DNA of 13,527 nucleotides from Bog-473 sp035483935 (GCA_035483935.1 DATHPK010000167.1:1-13527); one strand, 5' to 3'. Numbered from the stretch's first letter, positions 1-8,116 are shown. Notes: generated by a model from the sequence alone, not told the origin. Translations and numbers: made by a program.

Positions 1-553
1 AGAACTCCCGGGAGCCCTCGGGTGTGGGTGCCCACAGCAAGGGCGTCTCGATCTCCGCGAACCCGTTGCGGTCCATGGCGCGGCGGATGGCCGCGTTGAC
101 GCGGGAGCGCAGCCGCAGGTTCTTCTGCATGCGCGGGCGGCGCAGGTCGACGTAGCGGTACTTCAAACGGACCGGCTCGTCGGACTCGGCCCGGTCGTCG
201 ACCGAGAACGGCGGCGGCTCGGCCTCGTTGAGCACCTCGACGGTGCAGTCGCCGATCTCGACCTCGCCCGTGCCGATGCCCGGGTTGACCGTGCCCTCCG
301 GCCGCTCGCGCACCGTGCCGCTGACGGCAATGACCCACTCGGATCGCACGTCGGTGGCGTGGTCGATGACGCATTGGATGATGCCGGTGTGGTCGCGGAG
401 ATCGACGAATGCGAGATGCTCGCCGTGTTCGCGCCTGCGGGCCACCCAGCCACACAGGCGCACCTCCGTGCCGACGTCCGCTTTGCGCAGCACCCCGCAC
501 AGGTGGGTGCGCAACGCGGTGGGCCGGTTCTCTTCGTTCGGTTCGGTGGTCAC
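1..553 (-). CDS. aspS: Aspartyl-tRNA synthetase, N-terminal part (cut by window edge)
   Basis: Class II aminoacyl-tRNA synthetase that charges tRNA-Asp in the cytoplasm. Only the first 184 codons lie in the window. My translation begins with a GTG codon (551-553) as (V/M)TTEPNEENRPTALRTHLCG. Residues about 15-110 form the OB-fold anticodon-binding domain, with the family pattern GWVARRREHG, then FVDLRDHTGIIQ (49-60), then GTVRERPEGTVNP (79-91). Residues 129-139 (RLKYRYVDLRR) and FAEIETPLLWAPTPEGSREF (165-184) open the catalytic domain; the latter is class II motif 1. Catalytic motifs 2 and 3 are outside the window. The gene starts 71 bases after the hisS stop on the same strand, so the two are probably co-transcribed. 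The ribosome site is weak (GAAGG close to the start). Whether the enzyme is discriminating or also charges tRNA-Asn cannot be decided from this part. Confidence 0.95.
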   Translation of the reverse strand, partial: MTTEPNEENRPTALRTHLCGVLRKADVGTEVRLCGWVARRREHGEHLAFVDLRDHTGIIQCVIDHATDVRSEWVIAVSGTVRERPEGTVNPGIGTGEVEIGDCTVEVLNEAEPPPFSVDDRAESDEPVRLKYRYVDLRRPRMQKNLRLRSRVNAAIRRAMDRNGFAEIETPLLWAPTPEGSREF

Positions 554-624
554 GTGCCTTCGGCTTCGATGTCGGTGTCGGGGGCGGTTTCTCGGTTCGG
601 GCGATGCGGGGACGGGCGGCGGCG

Positions 625-1971
625 TCAGGAGGCGTTGCCGGTAATGCCGGTAGTGCCGGCATCGCCGGCGGCGACCCGGCCGACGAACGCCTCGACCTCG
701 TCCACAATGGCAGCTCGGGGCACACTGCGCTGTTCCTCGTCGTTGCGCAGCGGCCGCAGGCCGACCACGCCGGCCTCGAGCTCCTTGGGCCCGACGACCA
801 GGGCCACGAGCGCCCCCGAGCGGTCGGCGGACTTGATCTGGGATTTCATCGAGCGGTCGTCGAAGGCACGGTCGGCCCGCAGCCCCGCCCGCCGGAGCTC
901 CGCGGTCAGCGCCACGGCCGACTCGCCCCCAGCGGTGTCGATGACGTAGGCGTCCAGGGGCGACGCGGCGACCGGGAACACGCCCTCCGCGTCGCAGGCC
1001 AGCAACACCCGCTCCACCCCGATGCCGAAGCCGATCCCGGGCGTGGGCTCGCCTCCGAGCATCTCGACCAGCCCGTCGTAGCGCCCACCCCCGCCCACCC
1101 CGTTCTGCGCTGCGTCCAGGGCACTGGCCGCGAACTCGAACGTCGTCCTCGTGTAGTAGTCGAAGCCCCGGACCAATCGGTGGTCGATCACGTAGGGCAC
1201 GCCCAGCGCGTCCAGGCCCGCACGCACCCGTGCGAAGTGCGCCGCACACGGGTCGCACAGGTGGTCCAGGAAGCGCGGCGCGTCCTCCGTGGCCTTCCGG
1301 CACTCCTCGGTCTTGCAGTCGAGCACCCGCAACGGGTTCTCGAGGTGCCGCGCCCGGTGCGCCGGGCAGAGCTGATCGGCCCGCTCAGCCAGGAACGAAC
1401 CGAGCAGCGCGACGTAGCCGGGCTTGCACACCCCGTCGCCCATGGAGTGCAGCTTGAGCTCGACCTCCCGCAGGCCCAGCCCCGCGAAGAAGTCGTGCGC
1501 CAGCGAGACCACCTCGACGTCGAGGTCGGCGTCGGCCGGCCCGAGCGCCTCCACCCCGAGCTGGGAGTGCTGGCGGTAGCGCCCGTGCTGGGGGTTCTCG
1601 TGACGGAACGACGGTGCGGCGTACCAGGCCTTCCACGGCGGGACGGGATGGTGCTGGACGAAAGCCCGCACCACCGGCGCCGTCCCCTCCGGGCGCAGCG
1701 CCATCATCTGGCCGTCACGGTCCTCGAAGACGTACATCTCTTTTCCGACGACCTCGCTGGCCTCGCCGATCCCGCGCAGGAACACGGCGGCGTGCTCGAC
1801 GATCGGCGTGAGGACGAGCCCGTAGCCTGCGCCCTGCACCAACCCGGCAAAACGCGCCACCGTCGTCTCCCACCGGGACGATTCGGGCCAGAGCACATCG
1901 TGCATGCCCTTGGGCGTGCGCGGCCCGGACTGCCCGGACTGCCCTCCGGGCGCGACGGAACCCGCCGTCAC
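625..1971 (-). CDS. hisS: Histidyl-tRNA synthetase
   Basis: Class II synthetase charging tRNA-His; 448 aa, near the usual 420-450. The PRTPKGMHDVLWPESSRWE start (17-35) matches the family's PRGTxDxLP opening, so the GTG at 1969-1971 is preferred over the internal ATG at 1905, which would cut this segment. Visible motifs are ALRPEGTAPVVRAF (91-104), motif 2 SFRHENPQHGRYRQHSQLG (121-139), the HisA loop LVRGFDYYTRT (266-276; the usual Leu after RG is Phe here), GGGGRYDGL (293-301) and motif 3 GIGFGIGVERV (312-322). The C-terminal anticodon-binding domain spans about 340-432. Cysteines at 219, 224, 239 and 242 lie in the insertion before the HisA loop, as in many bacterial HisRS. Residues 1-16 are a Gly/Ser/Gln-rich leader containing a 9-base tandem repeat (1924-1941). 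It starts 24 bases after the relA stop, with only a GTGAGG-type ribosome site upstream. Confidence 0.97.
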   Translation of the reverse strand: MTAGSVAPGGQSGQSGPRTPKGMHDVLWPESSRWETTVARFAGLVQGAGYGLVLTPIVEHAAVFLRGIGEASEVVGKEMYVFEDRDGQMMALRPEGTAPVVRAFVQHHPVPPWKAWYAAPSFRHENPQHGRYRQHSQLGVEALGPADADLDVEVVSLAHDFFAGLGLREVELKLHSMGDGVCKPGYVALLGSFLAERADQLCPAHRARHLENPLRVLDCKTEECRKATEDAPRFLDHLCDPCAAHFARVRAGLDALGVPYVIDHRLVRGFDYYTRTTFEFAASALDAAQNGVGGGGRYDGLVEMLGGEPTPGIGFGIGVERVLLACDAEGVFPVAASPLDAYVIDTAGGESAVALTAELRRAGLRADRAFDDRSMKSQIKSADRSGALVALVVGPKELEAGVVGLRPLRNDEEQRSVPRAAIVDEVEAFVGRVAAGDAGTTGITGNAS

Positions 1972-1995
1972 GATGGAAGCCTCACGGCTGGGGAC

Positions 1996-4251
1996 CTAAG
2001 CCTTCTTGCCAGGAAGCTGACGATAGGCGTCGAACACCCCGTCGAGATGCTTCAACGCCGAGATCAACGAGTGCAGATGTGTCGGGTCCGCCAGTTCGAC
2101 GTCGAAGGCCATCCGCGACACCCGGTCGGGCGTCGTCGCCGTCCGGGCCGCCACGATGTTCAGGTGGTGCTCGCTCACCACCCGTGAGACGTCGGCCAGC
2201 AACCGGCTCCGGTCGAACGCCTGCACCTCGATCGTCGCCACGAAGACCCCGTCGTTGCCCCGGTCCCACTCGACGTCGATCAGCCGCTCCTGTGACCGGT
2301 CGGCCAGGGCCGCCGCATTGGCGCAGTCCGCCCGGTGCACCGACACCCCGCGACCCTGCGTCACGAACCCCACGATCTGGTCGCCCGGCACCGGCGTGCA
2401 GCAGCGGGCCAGGTGGATCATGACGTCGTCGAGCCCCTCGACGAACACCCCGGCACCCGTCCGGCGGCCACCCGCCGGCCTCGTCCGGGTGACGCCGGGC
2501 AGCACGGTCGTCGGCAGCTGCTCGTCCGTCGCCTCTCCGCTCCGCAGCACCTTGGTCAGCCGCTGGACGATCGACTGGGCCGAGACCTGGCTCTCACCGA
2601 TGGACGCGTACAAGGCGTCCAGGTCGGCCAGGTTCATCTGCTCGGCCACCTGCTCCAGCGCCGCCGACCCGAGGAGCTTGTGCAGCGGCAGGCCCTCACG
2701 ACGCAGCGCCCGCGCCAGGTCCTCCCGGCCGTTCTCAATGGCGTCCTCCCGCCGCTCGCGCGAGAACCACTGGCGGATCTTGTTACGGGCCCGCGTCGAC
2801 GCCACGATCTGGAGCCAGTCCCGCGACGGCCCCGCCGTCTGCGCCTTGGACGTGATGATCTCCACGGTGTCGGCCGACGAGAGCTGGGTCTCCAAGGGCA
2901 CCAACCGACCGTTGACCCGGGCCCCGATGAAGCGGTGCCCCACCTCGGTGTGGATCGCGTAGGCGAAGTCGACCGGCGTCGACCGCGCCGGCAACGCGAT
3001 GACCTTGCCCTTGGGCGTGAAGACGTAGACCTCGTCCTGCTCGAGGTCGAGCTTCAGGGCCTCGAGGAACTCGATCGGGTCGTCGGTCTGCCGATCCACG
3101 TCCGCGATCCGCTGCAGCCAGGCCATCTCGGAGGAGTGGTCCTCCTTGGACTTGTAGCCCCAGTGCGCCGCGATGCCGTACTCGGCCCGGTGGTGCATCT
3201 CCGAGGTGCGGATCTGCACCTCCACGGGTTTCCCTTCAAGCCCGATGACCGTCGTGTGCAGCGACTGGTACATGTTGAACTTGGGCGTGTTGATGTAGTC
3301 CTTGAAACGCCCGTGCACCGGCGCCCAGATGGCGTGGATCGCGCCGAGCGCCGCCCAGCAGTCCTTCTCCGACTCCACCACGACCCGGATGGCGACCAGG
3401 TCGTTGATGTCGTCGAACTCCTTCCCGCGCACGACCATCTTCTCGTAGATCGACCACATGTGCTTCGGCCGACCGGTGACGTCCGCCGAGATCCCCATCT
3501 CGGTCAGCCGCTCCCGCACGTGGACGAGCACCTTCTCGAGATACTCCTCACGCTGCGGCGCCCGGGCCGCGACCATCTGCTCGATCTCCGCGTACCGCTT
3601 CGGGTGCAACGTTGCGAACGCCAGGTCCTCGAGCTGCCACCGCACCTGCTGCACACCCAGGCGGTGCGCCAGAGGCGCGTACACGTCGAAGGTCTCCTGC
3701 GCCGTCCGCCGCTGCTTCCACTCGGGCATCACCGCGAGCGTCCGCATGTTGTGCAGCCGGTCGGCCAGTTTGATCAGCAGCACCCGCCAGTCGTCGGCCA
3801 TCGCGACGAGCATCTTGCGGATCGTCGCCGCCTGCTGCGCCTCCTTCGAGTCGAACTGCAGCCGGTCGAGCTTCGTGACCCCGTCGACCACCCCGGCCAC
3901 CCCGTCGCCGAACTCCGCCCGGATGTCGTCCAGCGTCAGCCCCGTGTCCTCCACCGCGTCGTGCAGGAGCGCGGCGGCCACCGTCTGCTCGTCGAGCCCG
4001 AGCTCCGCGACGATCGTCGCCACGGCCACCGGGTGCGTGATGTAGGGCTCGCCCGACCGCCGGAACTGCCCCTCGTGCGCCCTGAGCGCGGCCCGGCCCG
4101 CCTCGACGATCGTCGAGGTGTCGTCCTCAGGCCGGTGGGCGCCGAACTCGGCCAGCAGCGGCGCCAGCAGGTCGGCCAGCGCCTCCGCCTGCCCGTCCGT
4201 GCCCTCCGCGACCTGCTCGTTCGCGGGAGTCACCCGGGTCAGGGCCACCAT
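1996..4251 (-). CDS. relA: Bifunctional (p)ppGpp synthetase/hydrolase, long RelA/SpoT homologue
   Basis: Makes and degrades the alarmone (p)ppGpp; 751 aa, a full-length Rel. The HD hydrolase domain (about 45-200) has YITHP (H73), LLHDAVEDT (H97, D98) and KLADRLHN (D164), so hydrolase activity should be intact. The synthetase domain (about 254-365) has RPKHMWSIYEKM, the basic RGKE motif (275-278, like the RxKD of bifunctional Rel rather than the ExDD of synthetase-only RelA), the G-loop YQSLHTT (328-334) and EVQIRT (344-349). A TGS domain follows (406-468, DEVYVFTPKGK), then a helical region, then a zinc-finger/RIS segment with HLARCCTP (C617, C618) and DC (C643), and a C-terminal ACT domain (672-746). 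Start ATG at 4251; the ribosome site is weak and a short hairpin lies just upstream. The gene sits 58 bases after secF and 24 before hisS on the same strand. The symbol rel would serve equally well. Confidence 0.97.
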   Translation of the reverse strand: MVALTRVTPANEQVAEGTDGQAEALADLLAPLLAEFGAHRPEDDTSTIVEAGRAALRAHEGQFRRSGEPYITHPVAVATIVAELGLDEQTVAAALLHDAVEDTGLTLDDIRAEFGDGVAGVVDGVTKLDRLQFDSKEAQQAATIRKMLVAMADDWRVLLIKLADRLHNMRTLAVMPEWKQRRTAQETFDVYAPLAHRLGVQQVRWQLEDLAFATLHPKRYAEIEQMVAARAPQREEYLEKVLVHVRERLTEMGISADVTGRPKHMWSIYEKMVVRGKEFDDINDLVAIRVVVESEKDCWAALGAIHAIWAPVHGRFKDYINTPKFNMYQSLHTTVIGLEGKPVEVQIRTSEMHHRAEYGIAAHWGYKSKEDHSSEMAWLQRIADVDRQTDDPIEFLEALKLDLEQDEVYVFTPKGKVIALPARSTPVDFAYAIHTEVGHRFIGARVNGRLVPLETQLSSADTVEIITSKAQTAGPSRDWLQIVASTRARNKIRQWFSRERREDAIENGREDLARALRREGLPLHKLLGSAALEQVAEQMNLADLDALYASIGESQVSAQSIVQRLTKVLRSGEATDEQLPTTVLPGVTRTRPAGGRRTGAGVFVEGLDDVMIHLARCCTPVPGDQIVGFVTQGRGVSVHRADCANAAALADRSQERLIDVEWDRGNDGVFVATIEVQAFDRSRLLADVSRVVSEHHLNIVAARTATTPDRVSRMAFDVELADPTHLHSLISALKHLDGVFDAYRQLPGKKA

Positions 4252-4255
4252 CCAT

Positions 4256-4272
4256 CCAGGGTACCCGCCTGG
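4256..4272 (-). promoter_or_regulatory. Short hairpin immediately upstream of the rel start codon
   Basis: CCAGG (4256-4260) and CCTGG (4268-4272) form a 5-bp stem around a 7-base loop, with GGGTACCC overlapping it. In the transcript the stem ends only four bases before the ATG, where a ribosome site would be expected, and no clear Shine-Dalgarno sequence is present. It may modulate initiation, but a stem this short may also be chance in GC-rich DNA. Confidence 0.25.
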
Positions 4273-4309
4273 GCAAACGCCACCGACGCACCCGGCGCCT
4301 GCAGGCCGG

Positions 4310-5902
4310 TCAGCGCTTGCGCTTGCGCTTGCCCTTGCGCGGCCTCGGGCCGCCGCCCGGAGCCGACTGCCCCGAGCCCCCGCCCGACGGCCTGTCCATC
4401 ACGACGGTCCCGGTTCCGGTTCCGGCGCCCGAGCCGCCTCCACTACCACCCGTCGCGCCGCCTCCCCCCGGTCGGCTGCCCGAGCCCGGTCGGATGACGC
4501 CACTGCGCTTCGTCGAACCGGACCGGGCGGCCGCAGTCGTACCCCCCGTGCCCCGGCCCGTCTGGCCCGCGGCGGCCACGCTGATCTGGGTGTTCAGGTT
4601 CGCGGCGTCGACCGCCGAGTAGAAGGCGCCCGTGTCGCCGCGCTTCGCCAGCCGGCTGGCGATGTCGATCCAGCGCGCTTCTCGCTCCTTCATCATGCAG
4701 AGCACCGGCGACGCAATGAAGATCGACGAGTACGCACCCGAGAGCAGGCCGACGAACAACGCCAGTCCGTACGACTGCAGCGTGGTGGCCCCGAGGACCT
4801 GCGCGCCGATGAGCAGCACGGCCAGGACGGGCAGAATCGCCACGGCCGACGTGTTGATCGAACGCGCCAGCGTCTGGTTCATCGACAGGTTGATCAGCTG
4901 CGGATAGGTCAGGCGGCCGCTCGACCCGATTCCCCGCGTGTTGTCGCGCACGCGGTCGAACACCACGACAGTGTCGTAGAGCGAATACCCCAGGATCGTA
5001 AGGATGGCCACGACGGTGTCGGGAGTGACCTGGAAGTTGAAGATCGAGTAGATCCCCACGGCGACCAAGACGTCGTGGACCATCGCGATGAACGCGGCCA
5101 ACGCCATCTTGGGCTCGAAGCGGATGCTGATGTAGATGCCGACGACGATGAAGAAGATGATCAGCGCCTTGATGGCGTCGTTGGTGATCGACGAGCCCCA
5201 GGTCGGGCCGACCGTGGTGACGCTCACCTTGTCGGCCGGCACGGTCGTCGAGGTGGTGGTCGTCGAGGTCGAACCCGTCGTGGCGCCCGCCTTCGCGGTG
5301 GTGGTCGTTGCTGCGCTCGTCGTGGTAGTCGTGTCCTGCGAGGACGAGCCGGGATGGTGGCCGGTGAGGCGCAGCATCGCATCCTGGACGTTTTGGCTCA
5401 CCTGGCTCTGGTTGGCCTGGGACAGCTTGTTGAGGTCGGACTGGACGGTGAGCGTCTGCTTGCTCCCGCTCCCGAGCAGCTCGACGGTCGGGTCGATCGC
5501 CCCCGTGCCTTTCATGGCGTTGACCGCCTGTGTCTGGGTGACCCCCGGTGCGGCGATCGTCCACTCGGTGCCGCCCTTGAACTCGATGCCGAGGTTGAGC
5601 CCGCCCCGCACGATGATCGACACGATCCCAAGGACGATGATGATCGTGGAGATGGCGAACCAGATCCGCCGCTTCCCGACGAAGTCGAAGCGCGTTTCGC
5701 CCCGGTAGAGGCGCGCGATCGGGCCGTGCCCCCGTCGGGGTTTGGCCAGCAGCGCCCGGGCAGCGTCATCGACGGTGATCAGCTCGTCCTCGTCGAGACC
5801 CTCCGTGTCGACGTCCTCCTCGAGCTCCTCGACGTCCTCTTCATTGACGTCGTCGAGCGCGCTGCCGTCATCGCCGTCCGAGCGGTTCTTGTCGTCGCTC
5901 AC
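4310..5902 (-). CDS. secF: Protein-export membrane protein SecF
   Basis: With SecD and YajC it forms the accessory complex that uses the proton motive force to pull secreted proteins through SecYEG. It is 530 aa, long for SecF (often 300-440), because of three unusual segments: an acidic Asp/Glu-rich N-terminus (10-41), a Thr/Ser-rich stretch (186-221) in the extracytoplasmic loop, and a Gly/Pro-rich tail (about 435-530) ending in a KGKRKRKR basic cluster. TM1 is about 80-98, followed by the GLNLGIEFKGGTEW motif (101-114). TM2-TM6 lie at about 245-262, 268-290, 296-316, 352-372 and 376-402. The SecF signature LGYSLYDTVVVFDRVRDN is at 304-321. The GTG start (5900-5902) overlaps the secD stop as GTGA, implying translational coupling. 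The family assignment is firm; the role of the extra segments is unknown. Confidence 0.96.
   Translation of the reverse strand: MSDDKNRSDGDDGSALDDVNEEDVEELEEDVDTEGLDEDELITVDDAARALLAKPRRGHGPIARLYRGETRFDFVGKRRIWFAISTIIIVLGIVSIIVRGGLNLGIEFKGGTEWTIAAPGVTQTQAVNAMKGTGAIDPTVELLGSGSKQTLTVQSDLNKLSQANQSQVSQNVQDAMLRLTGHHPGSSSQDTTTTTSAATTTTAKAGATTGSTSTTTTSTTVPADKVSVTTVGPTWGSSITNDAIKALIIFFIVVGIYISIRFEPKMALAAFIAMVHDVLVAVGIYSIFNFQVTPDTVVAILTILGYSLYDTVVVFDRVRDNTRGIGSSGRLTYPQLINLSMNQTLARSINTSAVAILPVLAVLLIGAQVLGATTLQSYGLALFVGLLSGAYSSIFIASPVLCMMKEREARWIDIASRLAKRGDTGAFYSAVDAANLNTQISVAAAGQTGRGTGGTTAAARSGSTKRSGVIRPGSGSRPGGGGATGGSGGGSGAGTGTGTVVMDRPSGGGSGQSAPGGGPRPRKGKRKRKR
4313..4340 (-). repeat. Hexanucleotide (CGCTTG)-type microsatellite at the 3' end of secF
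   Basis: Near-perfect tandem copies of a 6-base unit (plus strand gcgctt repeated, with one base change) sit directly before the secF stop codon and encode the terminal Lys-Arg repeats. Such tracts can change length by slippage in whole-codon steps, so the number of basic residues may differ between strains. Confidence 0.6.
5240..5347 (-). repeat. Low-complexity Thr/Ser-coding segment inside secF
   Basis: This stretch encodes SecF residues about 186-221, made almost only of Thr, Ser, Ala and Gly, with runs of up to five Thr. It falls in the extracytoplasmic loop between TM1 and TM2. Imperfect trinucleotide repetition (gtc/gtg/gtt on the plus strand) is visible, but the frame is intact. Confidence 0.7.
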
Positions 5903-7566
5903 GCGCTACCTCCCCCACCGGCGCCGACCGGCACCACCTCCGTGGCACTCGGCACGCTCGGCACCTGCAACCCGGTGGCGATGCTGAACGCACCCTTGCC
6001 CTGCAGGCGCGAGCTCTGGCCCAGCAAGATCACGAGCGGCCGGGTATAGAACCACGTGAACGCCATGTCCATGATCGTGGAGAGTCCCAGGAAGAAAGCA
6101 AAGCCCTTCACGTTGCCCACCGCGAAGAAGTAGAGGACGACCGCCGCGATCAATGACACGAAGTCAGCGGCCCACACCGTTCGCCACGCGCTCTTGAAGC
6201 CGCGGTCGACCGACGTGCGGACAGAGCGCCCCGATCTGGTTTCGTCCTTTAATCGTTCGAAGTAGACGATGTAGGAGTCCACCGTGATGCCGATGGACAC
6301 GATAAGGCCGGTGATGCCCGCCAGGTCGAAGCTCGGCGCGACGGACGTGTGCCCAAGTGCCGAGATGATTGCCCACAGTGTCATGGCGGTCAGCACCAGG
6401 CCCGAGATCACGACGAGCCCGAGCGCCCGGTAGTAGAAGAGTACGTAGAGCAGCACCAGGATCAAGCCGGCAATGCCGGCTCCGAGGCCGGCCACGAGCG
6501 CCGAGTGACCCAGTGTCGCCGACACGGTTTCGGAGGTGGCCGCCTTGAGGACGACGGGCAGTGCGCCATAGTTCATGGCCTGGGCGAGGTTGTTGGCGTC
6601 CTGTTGCGTGAGGCTCCCAGAAATCTCGCCCTTGCCGTCGAAGGACGTGAAGGTGCTCTGTGTCGGCTGGATGAGCGGCGCCGAATAGACCTGACCGTCG
6701 AGCTCGATAGCCAGGGGCAAGTGGAAGTTGGCCTGGGCGACCGCGTCCCAACACTGCGAGCCGCTCTGACCCTTGCAGCTGGCCGGCAGGCCCTTCGAAG
6801 ATCCGGAGAGGTTGTAGTCGACCACCCACTGTCCGGTCTGGTTCTGGGTTGCCTGAGCGCTGGTCACCGCGCTTCCCGGCAACACGCTCGGGCCGAGCAT
6901 GCAGCGGTACCCGGCGGCCAAGCAATTGGTACCGACACCGGGTAATAGGACCGCGCTGTTGGCGTAGTTCGGCTTCTCCGTGGCGGTGGAGGGCACTGCG
7001 GCGTACTGGGGGTCGGGGGGAATGTTGTTCGAGGTGAACCCATTGGGCGACGCACTGTCGGGTTGCACGTTGAGGCTTGACGCGTTGACTGCGTACGAAG
7101 ACTGGCAGGCGGGCACGTCGGCGATCGAGCGCGGCGGTGTGTAGTTCTTCGGAGCGTGCTTGGGCACCGACTCCGGAACGGCGTAACACTCCACCGGTCG
7201 GAAGTACAGGCGAGCGGTCTGCCCGATCTCCTTGAGCACTTCCTGTGCATTGGTCACGCCGGGGATCGACACCGAAATCTGGTTCGTGCCGGTCGTTTGC
7301 ACCTCGGCACCCGAAACACCCAGGCCGTTGACCCGAAGGTTCAAGATGTTGACCGTCTCGTTCATATCGGCCTGCGAGATGTGATTCCCTTCTGCCGTGT
7401 AGACGACCGAGACCCCGCCGGCCAGGTCGAGCCCTAGGCGGGGCGACCACTGCGCCGCGAAAACCGCGGCGAATGAGCCGAGCGAGATCGCAACAACGAC
7501 GAGCACGCTGATGAGCAGCAGGCGCCGTTGGCGGCGCTGCGCCCGCCCCCCCGACTTGGGGCTCAC
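5899..7566 (-). CDS. secD: Protein translocase subunit SecD
   Basis: Partner of SecF in the proton-driven secretion motor; 555 aa. A basic N-terminus (8-15) precedes TM1 (16-39). The motif RLGLDLAGGVSVVY (43-56) follows, where the usual Arg of LDLRGG is Ala. The extracytoplasmic P1 domain runs to about residue 345, with ILNLRVNGLGVSGAEVQ (74-90) and LAIELDGQVYSAPLIQ (285-300) as family landmarks. Five more TMs follow (about 356-376, 382-402, 414-434, 466-484, 488-514). The SecD signature DLAGITGLIVSIGITVDSY (414-432) and FERLKDE (436-442) are clear. Six cysteines (127, 154, 215, 222, 264, 272) lie in an expanded part of P1. The GTG start (7564-7566) overlaps the yajC stop as GTGA, and the gene's own stop overlaps the secF start in the same way. 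Confidence 0.97.
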   Translation of the reverse strand: MSPKSGGRAQRRQRRLLLISVLVVVAISLGSFAAVFAAQWSPRLGLDLAGGVSVVYTAEGNHISQADMNETVNILNLRVNGLGVSGAEVQTTGTNQISVSIPGVTNAQEVLKEIGQTARLYFRPVECYAVPESVPKHAPKNYTPPRSIADVPACQSSYAVNASSLNVQPDSASPNGFTSNNIPPDPQYAAVPSTATEKPNYANSAVLLPGVGTNCLAAGYRCMLGPSVLPGSAVTSAQATQNQTGQWVVDYNLSGSSKGLPASCKGQSGSQCWDAVAQANFHLPLAIELDGQVYSAPLIQPTQSTFTSFDGKGEISGSLTQQDANNLAQAMNYGALPVVLKAATSETVSATLGHSALVAGLGAGIAGLILVLLYVLFYYRALGLVVISGLVLTAMTLWAIISALGHTSVAPSFDLAGITGLIVSIGITVDSYIVYFERLKDETRSGRSVRTSVDRGFKSAWRTVWAADFVSLIAAVVLYFFAVGNVKGFAFFLGLSTIMDMAFTWFYTRPLVILLGQSSRLQGKGAFSIATGLQVPSVPSATEVVPVGAGGGGSA

Positions 7567-8081
7567 GCCTCTTCAGCCTCCCCGTTGTGCTCACCAGTCG
7601 TTGACGCGCTGTCGCCGCCGACATCGTCGATGTCGTCGTCGCTGCTGCTTCCCGTTCCATTGGAGCTGGAGTTGGGACGAATGTCCTCGACCGGCGCATC
7701 ATCGGCGACATCCGTCGGCTCGACCCGCTCGATCTTTTTGGCGATGGCTTGGCGGACGAACACGATGCGCGTCGGCTGCGGTCCGTCGAGGTTCCCGTCG
7801 TTTCCGAGCGCGCCCGTCAGAAGGGTGTACCGATCGCCGTGGATCTCAAGGACGGTTCCGATGACACCGCCCACCGTCTGCACTTCGTCCCCAACTTCGA
7901 TGCCCGAGCCCTGGGCGGCGCGAGCCGCTTGGGCCTTGCGCTGCTGGGGCTTGATGAAGAAGAAGTACCCCAGCACGCCGATCGCGAGCAGGGGCAAGAG
8001 GGTTAGGAACGCGCTGGAGCTCGATGTCGACTTCGTGGAGGAGGCCAGGAGCAAATGGGCCAGCGCCAGGGACTGTGTCAT
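7563..8081 (-). CDS. yajC: Preprotein translocase subunit YajC
   Basis: Small single-pass membrane protein associated with SecDF; 172 aa. The start is taken as ATG at 8081, not the in-frame ATG at 8132, because AAGGA stands six bases before it and the remaining N-terminus has the usual YajC layout. TM helix at about 24-43 (FLTLLPLLAIGVLGYFFFIK), followed by KPQQRKAQ (44-51) and the soluble domain IEVGDEVQTVGGVIGTVLEI (61-80), typical of the family. The C-terminal half after about residue 120 is an extended acidic, Ser-rich tail, longer than in Escherichia coli YajC (110 aa). It is the first gene of the leftward block; its stop overlaps the secD start by four bases. Confidence 0.94.
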   Translation of the reverse strand: MTQSLALAHLLLASSTKSTSSSSAFLTLLPLLAIGVLGYFFFIKPQQRKAQAARAAQGSGIEVGDEVQTVGGVIGTVLEIHGDRYTLLTGALGNDGNLDGPQPTRIVFVRQAIAKKIERVEPTDVADDAPVEDIRPNSSSNGTGSSSDDDIDDVGGDSASTTGEHNGEAEEA

Positions 8082-8116
8082 TGGGGATCCTTGGACTGAA
8101 ACGGTTGCGAAGCGCC

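Noticed and set aside
1924..1941. 9-base tandem repeat near the hisS start
   Set aside because: Only two copies, in a Gly/Ser/Gln-coding leader; noted in the hisS entry but not worth a separate finding.
409..2187. Long plus-strand open frame of about 590 codons opposite hisS and rel
   Set aside because: It is antisense to genes with clear family motifs; its Arg/Pro/His-rich translation is typical of the shadow frame of GC-rich genes.
2335..4497. Plus-strand open frame of 720 codons opposite rel and the secF end
   Set aside because: Shadow of rel on the opposite strand; no recognisable domain and a low-complexity composition.
4118..6049. Plus-strand open frame of about 640 codons opposite secF
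   Set aside because: Its repetitive Asp/Arg/Gly translation mirrors the secF low-complexity segments; not a gene.
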